Shown piece after piece: positions 1-5,756 of a stretch of 6,757 nucleotides of DNA. Numbering within the stretch: position 1 is the stretch's first letter; the number at the start of each line of letters is the position of its first letter. This DNA comes from an uncultured Eubacterium sp. Lineage in GTDB: Bacteria; Bacillota; Clostridia; Lachnospirales; Lachnospiraceae. Where the stretch lies: positions 1 through 6,757 of the forward strand of contig CABRZK010000141.1 of assembly GCA_902475415.1 (NCBI GenBank), read 5' to 3'. The position numbers and the translations under genes were made by a program. Below the pieces are notes generated by a model. The model searched no databases and was not told where the DNA came from. It was given only the letters and a program-made list of their open reading frames with translations.

Positions 1-62
1 GTGCCTGCATGGATTTCTGATACCAGCTTTCTCGCTTTCACACAAATAAGAATTTAGAAGGA

Positions 63-1211
63 CTACAGAATGGAAGCAATTAAGTAGTCTGCCAGTTCCT
101 GTGGTTGATTCAGATCAAAGACCGGAAGGTCTGTCTGGTATGAAAAATCTGTGACGAATGCAATGGTGTTTTCCTGATTTCCCACAGGTGTTTCGCTATA
201 TCCTTTCCGTAGTAGCTGAATTTTCGGCTGGGAGCCGAATTTGTATCCTTCAATCAGAATCAGATCTGCATTGTGAATGGAAGCCAGTAACTGTTTCAAG
301 GATGGCTCACCGGAAAGGTGTGTATCCATTCGAACAGTCTGATTCGGTCCGGAAAGAATCATGGTATCGACACCGGCTTTGCGCAGGCGGTAACTGTCTT
401 TGCCGGGCTGGTCAAGTTCAAAGCCGTGGGCATCGTGCTTGATGAGAGCGATGCGCAGACCTTTTTTCTTCAGGCTGGCAACCAGTTTCTCCAGATACGT
501 GGTTTTTCCGGTTCCGGATTTTGCGGAAAAGGACAGATAAGGAATCGCCGGTTGATTTGCAGCAATGTGTTCTGTATATTCCGGTGGAAATAATGTCGGC
601 TGTTTCTCTGCCAGCATCTGCAGGGCATGGTAATAGGAATGCATATCATTCATGTTGAAAAAATGTTCCTGCGGGACAAGAATATCAGCAATGATTGTGT
701 GCTCTGGTGTCAGCATGCGTCGAAGCCGATAATTTTCCTCTTCAATCAACTGCTTAATTACTGGCAGACTGCCTTTCGCATAAGCGGCAGAAAGTGGCTG
801 GATGCCGCGGCTTGGATGATTCAGTACACAGGCATATGTAGCTGGATTTTCTGTCATATTGCGTTCCAGTGTCTGACACAATTCCAGAGCAGCGTCTACA
901 TCTGTAAAGGGGGCATCGACTGGAGTGAAAAAAAGTATCTCTTCGGATACGGCAGACAGACAACTGTATAATCCCCCCAGGGGCCCGATTTTTTCCACAC
1001 AGTCGGGAATGGCCTGACAATTTAGTTTTTCCGTCTGCTTGCTCCAGAAATCTGTCAGTTCCGGAACAGACAGGTATATTTTTTCAAATTTTGTACGAAA
1101 TCTTCGTACCTGATATTCTATCATCGTATATTCCCCAAAGGGTAAAAAAGCCTTATTTGTACCCATTCGAGTACTGAGTCCTCCGCAGAGAAGGACAAGT
1201 GCATGTGTCAT
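63..1211 (-). CDS. mobAB: MobA-MobB fusion: molybdenum cofactor guanylyltransferase with GTP-binding MobB domain
   Basis: A 382-residue cytoplasmic protein with two fused domains. Residues 1 to about 195 are MobA-like. They carry the nucleotide-binding loop LLCGGLSTRMGTNK (7-20), GPLGGLYS (76-83), the acidic metal site in FFTPVDAPF (94-102), QPLSAAY (138-144) and FFNMND (184-189). MobA transfers GMP from GTP to molybdopterin, giving the guanine-dinucleotide cofactor used by enzymes such as formate dehydrogenase. Residues about 224-382 are MobB-like: P-loop AKSGTGKTT (230-238), the LIKHDAHGFELDQPGKDSYR region (256-275) and LILIEGYK (317-324). MobB binds GTP and assists MobA. The first Walker A glycine is alanine here. 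The start is set at the ATG ending at 1211 because AAGGAG lies 9 bases upstream. The open frame runs further, to an ATG at 1274, but without such a site. No other cofactor gene is visible beside it. A CTP-using cytidylyltransferase is a less likely alternative. Confidence 0.93.
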   Translation of the reverse strand: MTHALVLLCGGLSTRMGTNKAFLPFGEYTMIEYQVRRFRTKFEKIYLSVPELTDFWSKQTEKLNCQAIPDCVEKIGPLGGLYSCLSAVSEEILFFTPVDAPFTDVDAALELCQTLERNMTENPATYACVLNHPSRGIQPLSAAYAKGSLPVIKQLIEEENYRLRRMLTPEHTIIADILVPQEHFFNMNDMHSYYHALQMLAEKQPTLFPPEYTEHIAANQPAIPYLSFSAKSGTGKTTYLEKLVASLKKKGLRIALIKHDAHGFELDQPGKDSYRLRKAGVDTMILSGPNQTVRMDTHLSGEPSLKQLLASIHNADLILIEGYKFGSQPKIQLLRKGYSETPVGNQENTIAFVTDFSYQTDLPVFDLNQPQELADYLIASIL

Positions 1212-1220
1212 ATCTTCGAT

Positions 1221-1226
1221 CTCCTT
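1221..1226 (-). promoter_or_regulatory. Ribosome binding site that decides the mobAB start
   Basis: On the minus strand AAGGAG stands 9 bases before the ATG at 1211-1209. It also lies downstream of the alternative in-frame ATGs at 1232 and 1274, so those are unlikely starts. A perfect 12-base palindrome (CATAAATTTATG, 1230-1241) sits 3 bases upstream of it. Confidence 0.8.
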
Positions 1227-1552
1227 ATACATAAATTTATGAATGCCGTGTGTGAAATTAAACGACATTATCATAAGTGAATAACAACATTATTCTTCTG
1301 AACTTGAAAAATGCATGTTATTATGCTATCCTGATAAAGCGCAATTATATTTCTTGTAATTGCACAAGTATCTAAAAACCAGTCAGGTTTCAGAAATTCG
1401 AAAGCTCATACATCGAGTATATTCCAAATGAGAAGTAAAAAGCAATAGCAGAAGGAATACTTTGTCAGCAAAAAATTTGGTTCAACAAATGAAAGCTTGT
1501 AATATGTGTTTGCCAGATAAAATATTCAAGGTACAGAGGGAATATAAGTATC

Positions 1553-1581
1553 TTGTTTTATCTATGCAGGTGAGCTATACT
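1553..1581 (+). promoter_or_regulatory. Candidate sigma-A promoter of the Rpn-type gene
   Basis: TTGTTT (1553-1558) and TATACT (1576-1581) are separated by exactly 17 bases. The -10 box matches the consensus at five of six positions and the -35 box at three of six. Transcription would start near 1588, leaving a leader of about 45 bases before the TTG start at 1634. Seen by eye only. Confidence 0.4.
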
Positions 1582-1633
1582 TTGTATATCAAAATCCTTT
1601 TTTGCTATTGTAAACAATGCAAAGGGGGAAATT

Positions 1634-2566
1634 TTGAATACGACATTGAAAAACGCAGTGGAAGCTGCGGACAAAAAAGCACAATATGATGAATGTGCGA
1701 AGCATTTACTTGGACAGAAAATAATTCTTGCACATATTCTGGTCAGGACAGTAGAAGAATTTTACGGAATGAATCCGGAGGAGGTTGTTTCTTATATTGA
1801 AGGGGAACCTTATATCAGTCAGGTCCCAATAGAATCGGGAATGACAAATACATGGAATGTGGAACAACAAATTGTTGGGATGAATTCTGAAAATAAGGAA
1901 ATCAATGAAGGTACGATTCGTTTTGATATAATATTTTATGTTCGAAATAAAGAACAGCTATCTCAAATTATTATTAATGTGGAAGCACAGAAAGATGAAC
2001 CAGACAAGTATGATATTTTAAACCGGGCAGTTTTTTATGTATGCCGTATGATTTCATCGCAAAAAGAACGGGATTTTACAGGAACCAATTATAATGATAT
2101 CAAACAGGTATATTCCATATGGATTTGTATGAATATGAAAGATAATGTAATGAATCATATATCATTGAGGGATAGAAAAATACTAGGTAATTATACCTGG
2201 AAGGGAAATTTGAATCTGATTAATATTGTAATGATTGGATTATCGAATACAATATCTGAGCGTAGAAAGTCATATGAATTGCATCGCTTGTTGGGAACGT
2301 TGCTGTCAGATAGTTTACCTGTTACGAAAAAATTAGAAATTATGGAACATGAATATAAGATAAAAACAGCGAAAAATGTAGAGGAGGAGATGGAAACGAT
2401 GTGCAATCTTGGTCAGGGAATAGAAGATAGAGGGATTGAAAAAGGTGAAAAACGATTATGCCAATTGATAGAAAAATTAATAGAATTAAATTGCCAGAAT
2501 GATATTCAAAATGTTATTTCTGATGAAAATTTTAGAAAAAAATTGTATAAAAAATATAACATATAA
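1634..2566 (+). CDS. PD-(D/E)XK nuclease family protein (Rpn / putative transposase group)
   Basis: A 310-residue soluble protein. The core fits the PD-(D/E)XK fold as used in the Rpn/PDDEXK_2 group: acidic residue D98 in RFDII, then a strand ending in INVEAQK (114-120) whose E117-x-Q119 replaces the usual E-x-K. It is followed by a helix with conserved-looking R131 and Y135, then VYSIWICMN (159-167). The C-terminal part (from about 255) is charged, with the GIEDRGIEKGE pattern common in this group. Rpn relatives are described as recombination-promoting DNA endonucleases and are often labelled transposases, but they are not classical insertion-sequence enzymes. The start is TTG, chosen because AGGGGG lies just upstream (1623-1628). 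The gene is clearly AT-richer than mobAB or the amylase gene, which suggests horizontal acquisition. I see no terminal inverted repeats around it. Its real substrate is unknown. Confidence 0.8.
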   Translation: MNTTLKNAVEAADKKAQYDECAKHLLGQKIILAHILVRTVEEFYGMNPEEVVSYIEGEPYISQVPIESGMTNTWNVEQQIVGMNSENKEINEGTIRFDIIFYVRNKEQLSQIIINVEAQKDEPDKYDILNRAVFYVCRMISSQKERDFTGTNYNDIKQVYSIWICMNMKDNVMNHISLRDRKILGNYTWKGNLNLINIVMIGLSNTISERRKSYELHRLLGTLLSDSLPVTKKLEIMEHEYKIKTAKNVEEEMETMCNLGQGIEDRGIEKGEKRLCQLIEKLIELNCQNDIQNVISDENFRKKLYKKYNI

Positions 2567-2600
2567 GATTAAAGTGATAAAAAAGGATGGAATATTAATT

Positions 2601-3056
2601 ATGCGCCTGACAACGTTATGTTACATAGAAAAGGATGGAAAATACCTGATGCTTCACCGCACCAAGAAGAAACACGATCAGAATCATGACAAATGGATTG
2701 GTGTAGGTGGAAAATTTGAAGAAAAAGAAACTCCGGATGAATGCATGCTTCGGGAAGTGAAGGAAGAAACCGGATTGACGCTGACAAAATATCAGTTCCG
2801 TGGAATTGTGACATTTTGTTCTGATGAGTGGGAAGATGAATATATGCATCTTTTTACGGCAACGGAATTTGAAGGAAACCTGATTGAGTGCAATGAAGGC
2901 ACACTGGAATGGGTGGACAAGGATAAGATTTTGTCACTTCCGACATGGGAAGGTGATCATTTGTTTCTGGAGCGGTTACTGACAGATGATCCGCAATTCT
3001 TTTCGTTGAAAGTGGTGTATGAAGGAGATAAGCTGGCAGAGTGGAGATTTTTTTAG
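2601..3056 (+). CDS. Nudix hydrolase (MutT/8-oxo-dGTP diphosphatase-like)
   Basis: A 151-residue cytoplasmic protein with a complete Nudix box at residues 37-59: G37, five residues, E43, seven residues, then REVKEETGL (51-59). The two glutamates of EE (55-56) and E52 should hold Mg2+. Nudix enzymes split nucleoside diphosphates linked to another moiety. Sequence style (CYIEKDGKYLMLHRTKK near the start, KLAEWRFF at the end) resembles Clostridia proteins annotated as 8-oxo-dGTP diphosphatase, but substrate cannot be read from sequence. The ATG at 2601 is chosen because the N-terminal beta strand begins there. The frame is open upstream to 2499, overlapping the preceding gene. The ribosome site is weak: AAGGA at 2583-2587, 13 bases before the ATG. 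With only 34 bases after the Rpn-type stop and no terminator between, the two may be co-transcribed. Confidence 0.9.
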   Translation: MRLTTLCYIEKDGKYLMLHRTKKKHDQNHDKWIGVGGKFEEKETPDECMLREVKEETGLTLTKYQFRGIVTFCSDEWEDEYMHLFTATEFEGNLIECNEGTLEWVDKDKILSLPTWEGDHLFLERLLTDDPQFFSLKVVYEGDKLAEWRFF

Positions 3057-3103
3057 AGCATGGCAAAGAGATATCTTACAGTTTGGAAAGAAGCTGAAAT
3101 AGC

Positions 3104-3391
3104 ATGAGGTTGGAGATCTGGAATGCAATAATCTGTCAGATTACGAAAGCAATTGGCTCTATGGCGGCTGTCCTGGAAGGTAAAGTAAATGCCATTCTGC
3201 TTGGCGGTGGTATGGTTTATAACAGCCAGCTTGTGGAGAAAATTAAAGATGCCTGTTCTTTTATTGCTCCAATCTATGCTTATCCGGGAGAGTATGAAAT
3301 GGAGCCCATGGATGTCGGCGCAAGACGTGTATTGAACGGGGAGGAAAAAGTAAAAAAATATACAGGAAAACCAGTCTGGTCGGGGTTGTAA
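3104..3391 (+). pseudogene. buk: C-terminal relic of butyrate kinase
   Basis: The 95 codons resemble the last quarter of butyrate kinase, an enzyme of about 355 residues that makes ATP from butyryl phosphate in the final step of the Ptb-Buk butyrate route. Matching blocks, from knowledge of the family, are QITKAIGSMAAVLEGKVNAI, the FIAPIYAYPGEYEMEPM region, RVLNGEE and the terminal YTGKPVWSGL. The usual LTGG phosphate-binding segment reads LGGG. Everything before this, including the N-terminal nucleotide- and phosphate-binding parts, is absent: a Nudix stop codon lies 48 bases upstream. The preceding bases read in another frame (from 3060) as KEAEIA before a stop, possibly the eroded end of the missing part separated by a one-base deletion near 3102. 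No phosphotransbutyrylase gene is visible. The ATG at 3104 lacks a convincing ribosome site, so it is probably not a working gene. A short expressed orphan cannot be excluded. Confidence 0.82.
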
Positions 3392-3448
3392 CTTTAGGCA
3401 GATACGTGTGGCGTATTGACTGAGAGAAAAATAGGAATTATCGCTAGT

Positions 3449-3493
3449 AAAAAGATCCATTCATTTGTTGGGGAGAATGAATGGATCTTTTTT
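3449..3493. terminator. Bidirectional intrinsic terminator
   Basis: The arms 3449-3464 and 3477-3492 are perfectly complementary over 16 bp (GATCCATTCAT core flanked by an A-run and a T-run) around a 12-base loop. Read on the plus strand the stem ends in TTTTTT. On the minus strand it ends in TTTTT. It lies between convergent units, 58 bases after the butyrate kinase relic stop and about 30 bases after the amylase gene stop, so it can serve both. Confidence 0.9.
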
Positions 3494-3524
3494 GCAGAAT
3501 ATAGGATTACATATTGAGCTTCTG

Positions 3525-4835
3525 TTAATGCTCACACTTCCAGAAATAAGCACTGTATGGTGGAAGTTCGCTGCCACCGCCAAAATCGTGGGTATTTCCC
3601 GTAATCAGATCAACTGCAGTGCCGCATCCAGCATCAAAATGAGCGGTATATGGTTCGCTGTCGGCATTGATAGCAACCAGTACACGTTCGGAATCGGTTT
3701 TACGTTCAAAAATACACTGACGGTTTGTCAGTACGACAGAGCGAAAATCACCGTAATTTAAGGCGTTGCTGGATTTTTTTGCAGCAGCAAGTCTGGAAAT
3801 CCATGCAGTGAGATCATTTTCTATCGGTGCATCAAAGCAGGCACGAAGTGCAGGATCTCCTTCACTCTTATTAGCCTTTGCGCCCCATTCACTGCCGTAG
3901 TAGACACATGGAATGCCCGGCATACTAAAGCAGAGGGCATAAATTAACGGCAGATGATGCTCGTTGGTGAGGTTACTTGCAATACGGCTGACATCGTGGT
4001 TATCCACAAAACACAGCAGATGTTTGCCACGGTAAAGTGTCCAGTTTTCCGGACCGAACTGGCGCAGGAGAGAGTGTACGATTTCAAACATATTCATGGA
4101 GTTAAAGCTGGAAAACAGACCCTTGTAACATTCATAGTTTGTGGCAGAATGCAGCATGGAATCATTCATCAGGCGGTTATAATCGCCGTGGAGAATTTCA
4201 CCGACCAGGAAGAAATCCGGTTTCAGGCTGTCACAGAAAGCACGGAGTTCCCGGACAAAATTTTCATCCAGACAGTAAGCCACATCCAGACGCAGACCGT
4301 CAATATCAAATTCCTCTACCCAGCTTCGGATACTGTCAAAAATATGCTGTTTGACATCCGGATGGCATAAGTTTAATTTTACCAGATCATAATTGCCTTC
4401 CCATCCTTCATACCAGAGACCGTCATTGTAGTTGGAATTTCCATCAAAGCTGATGTGGAACCAGTCTTTGTACGGAGAGTCCCAGCGTTTTTCCAGAACA
4501 TCCTGAAAAGCCCAGAACCCACGACCGACATGGTTGAATACACCATCCAGAACTACTTTGATCCCTTCTTTATGCAACGCATCACAGACCGCTGCAAAAT
4601 CCTGGTTGGTTCCCAGACGGACGTCGATCTTACGGAAATCTCTGGTATTGTATCCGTGGGTATCAGATTCAAATACCGGCGAAAAATAGATCGCGTTTGC
4701 ACCGAGATTTTTGATATGAGGAATCCAGTCAATGACTTTTCGAATTCGTGGTGTCAATACACCGTCATTTTCAAAAGGCGCTCCGCAGAATCCCAATGGA
4801 TAGATTTGATAAAATACACTTTCATAAGCCCACAT
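3525..4835 (-). CDS. GH13 alpha-amylase family glycosidase, intracellular (cyclomaltodextrinase/neopullulanase-like)
   Basis: A 436-residue protein without signal peptide, so expected in the cytoplasm, acting on alpha-glucans or maltodextrins taken up by the cell. The four conserved GH13 regions are present: DGVFNH (97-102), GLRLD with nucleophile D184, VGEIL with acid/base E213, and FVDNHD with the third acid D281. The fifth region reads LVKLN (151-155), close to the MPKLN type of the neopullulanase/maltogenic amylase group. GYNTRDF (61-67) fits the conserved stretch near subsite -1. The catalytic barrel begins almost at residue 1 and a short beta domain ends the chain. There is no N-terminal starch-binding domain of the kind found in typical neopullulanases. 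The ATG at 4835 has GAGGG about 8-9 bases upstream. No transporter or regulator of maltodextrin use is adjacent. Exact specificity cannot be decided from sequence. Confidence 0.93.
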   Translation of the reverse strand: MWAYESVFYQIYPLGFCGAPFENDGVLTPRIRKVIDWIPHIKNLGANAIYFSPVFESDTHGYNTRDFRKIDVRLGTNQDFAAVCDALHKEGIKVVLDGVFNHVGRGFWAFQDVLEKRWDSPYKDWFHISFDGNSNYNDGLWYEGWEGNYDLVKLNLCHPDVKQHIFDSIRSWVEEFDIDGLRLDVAYCLDENFVRELRAFCDSLKPDFFLVGEILHGDYNRLMNDSMLHSATNYECYKGLFSSFNSMNMFEIVHSLLRQFGPENWTLYRGKHLLCFVDNHDVSRIASNLTNEHHLPLIYALCFSMPGIPCVYYGSEWGAKANKSEGDPALRACFDAPIENDLTAWISRLAAAKKSSNALNYGDFRSVVLTNRQCIFERKTDSERVLVAINADSEPYTAHFDAGCGTAVDLITGNTHDFGGGSELPPYSAYFWKCEH

Positions 4836-4859
4836 AGTTCAAGCCCTCATTTCTAAAAA

Positions 4860-4865
4860 ATATTA
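4860..4865 (-). promoter_or_regulatory. Weak candidate -10 box for the amylase gene
   Basis: TAATAT on the minus strand lies about 25 bases before the ATG. No TTGACA-like box stands 17 bases upstream. The expected -35 position falls inside the inverted repeat 4878-4936. The call rests on the short hexamer only. Confidence 0.2.
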
Positions 4866-4877
4866 CTCAATTCTAAT

Positions 4878-4936
4878 GAAACAGTTTTCTTACCTGAAAA
4901 AAAGCAATTCACACAGGCAGATAAGAAAACTGTTTC
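4878..4936. repeat. 15-bp perfect inverted repeat between mscL and the amylase gene
   Basis: GAAACAGTTTTCTTA (4878-4892) is exactly reverse-complemented at 4922-4936. The spacer is 29 bases and contains an inner CCTG/CAGG pair (4893-4896, 4914-4917), which would lengthen the stem with a small bulge. On the minus strand it lies 70 bases after the mscL stop and about 43 bases before the amylase ATG. It has no clear T-tract behind it: the only T7 run is inside the loop. It may be an imperfect mscL terminator, an operator, or a structured leader for the amylase gene. Confidence 0.75.
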
Positions 4937-5005
4937 TTATTGTTGTATCAGTTATTCCGGTCCTTTTCCATCGATATTCATTAGAAAAGTACGATAGATA
5001 TCATT

Positions 5006-5473
5006 TTACTGCAGTTCTTTGCTGTCAACCTCGATCAGAGATGTACAGTTCGGGCAGCGGATAGCATTGATGTCAATCTCAGACATACAGAATGGACACT
5101 TTTTCGTAGTCGGTTCTGCCGGAGCTTCCGGAGCCGGTCTGCGCAGTTTGTTTAAAAACTTTACGATACAGAAGACAACCAGTGCCATGATAATAAAGTT
5201 AATGACATTGGAGATAAAGGAACCATATTTGAACACAGCGGCACCTGCTTTTTCCGCAGCTTCCAGTGTCTCATAATGGGTACCGTCCAGAGTGATAAAC
5301 AGATTGGAAAAATCAATCTTTCCGGTGAAGATACCGAGAATCGGGTTGATGATGTCATTTACCAGAGAATTAACGATGCCGGTAAATGCACTGCCGATGA
5401 TCATACCAATGGCAAGATCCATCATGTTGCCTTTTAAGGCAAACTCTTTGAATTCCTGAATGAATTTTTTCAT
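5006..5473 (-). CDS. mscL: Large-conductance mechanosensitive channel MscL with C-terminal zinc ribbon
   Basis: A 155-residue membrane protein that opens under membrane tension and releases solutes during hypo-osmotic shock. The N-terminal MKKFIQEFKEFALKGNMMDLAIG leads into the first membrane helix (about 18-46), with the pore-lining AIGMIIGSAFTGIVNSLV pattern. A periplasmic-type loop spans about 50-82. The second helix is at about 86-108 (FISNVINFIIMALVVFCIVKF). After a short proline-rich linker (112-121) comes CPFC (126-129) and CPNC (140-143), a four-cysteine zinc ribbon that takes the place of the usual C-terminal helix bundle. Family channels are about 130-150 residues long. The start has AAGGAGG (5485-5491), 11 bases upstream. 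It is divergent from the AEC transporter gene and has its own likely promoter. Confidence 0.96.
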   Translation of the reverse strand: MKKFIQEFKEFALKGNMMDLAIGMIIGSAFTGIVNSLVNDIINPILGIFTGKIDFSNLFITLDGTHYETLEAAEKAGAAVFKYGSFISNVINFIIMALVVFCIVKFLNKLRRPAPEAPAEPTTKKCPFCMSEIDINAIRCPNCTSLIEVDSKELQ

Positions 5474-5498
5474 ATACTACATATCCTCCTTATGTATG

Positions 5499-5528
5499 GC
5501 GATGTGTTTTTTTGAAAAAAATCATCGC
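5499..5528 (-). promoter_or_regulatory. Inverted repeat in the mscL leader
   Basis: GCGATG and CATCGC enclose complementary runs of seven T and seven A, all within 30 bases and immediately upstream (8 bases) of the mscL ribosome binding site. In the RNA this could fold as a long hairpin with a small bulge. A role in translation or in RNA stability is inference only. Confidence 0.45.
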
Positions 5529-5543
5529 AACTGTAATGCCATT

Positions 5544-5572
5544 AGTATAACATATGATTTGGGCTTTGTGTA
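5544..5572 (-). promoter_or_regulatory. Candidate sigma-A promoter of mscL
   Basis: On the minus strand TATACT (5549-5544) is preceded by TGT, forming an extended -10 (TGTTATACT). TACACA stands 17 bases further upstream (5572-5567), matching four of six consensus positions. Transcription would start near 5537, giving a leader of about 64 bases that contains the inverted repeat 5499-5528. Confidence 0.5.
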
Positions 5573-5681
5573 CAAGAGAACGGCAGAAGAAATGGATTTT
5601 CTGAGCAAATCGTGGAAAATTCAGGTAGATAGCTGGTAAGACCAAAAATAGTGATGACAAACAAAAAACGGTGTGATACAC

Positions 5682-5710
5682 TTGTTGTAGTTAAAAATGT
5701 TGCATAATAT
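5682..5710 (+). promoter_or_regulatory. Candidate promoter of the AEC transporter gene
   Basis: TTGTTG (5682-5687) and TAATAT (5705-5710) are spaced 17 bases apart. Matches to consensus are modest. A small palindrome GTGT-GAT-ACAC (5671-5681) touches the -35 box and could bind a regulator. An alternative TATATG -10 overlaps, so the exact boxes are uncertain. Confidence 0.3.
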
Positions 5711-5756
5711 ATGATTTTATAAAAAAGAATGCTTTTAGAAAGTGGGAGATGAAGCT

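Larger units (their letters stand above)
1212..1633. other. AT-rich intergenic region between divergent mobAB and the Rpn-type gene
   Basis: About 420 bases without a convincing gene. It must hold the promoters of two divergent genes. Several short palindromes are visible: CATAAATTTATG (1230-1241), GCAATTA/TAATTGC with a 9-base gap (1341-1363), an overlapping CTTGT/ACAAG pair (1353-1368), and ATTGT-AA-ACAAT (1607-1618). A perfect TATAAT for the minus strand lies at 1344-1349, but no good -35 box stands 17 bases upstream. I see no molybdenum-cofactor riboswitch core. The 75-codon frame at 1462-1689 is discussed among the rejected items. Confidence 0.6.

Noticed and set aside
1..41. A minus-strand frame from GTG at 41 running off the window edge, possibly the next gene after mobAB
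   Set aside because: Only 13 codons are visible, there is no ribosome binding site, and the residues (KARKLVSEIHAG) match no family I recognise. A plus-strand frame ending at 57 is equally possible.
1212..1340. Possible molybdenum-cofactor riboswitch in the mobAB leader
   Set aside because: The leader is AT-rich and lacks the conserved GC-rich core of that motif. Only short palindromes are present.
1462..1689. A 75-codon plus-strand frame beginning with TTG, with AGAAGGAA just upstream
   Set aside because: It overlaps the well-supported Rpn-type start, resembles no family I know, and lies in AT-rich DNA where such frames arise by chance. The ribosome-site match is the only point in its favour.
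3053..3460. A 135-codon minus-strand frame opposite the butyrate kinase relic
   Set aside because: The plus strand carries clear butyrate kinase similarity here. The minus frame is composed of unrelated residues and is the antisense shadow.
3954..4856. Long plus-strand frames opposite the amylase gene (for example 3954-4370 and 4455-4856)
   Set aside because: They mirror a complete GH13 gene with all catalytic motifs on the minus strand and show no family similarity of their own.
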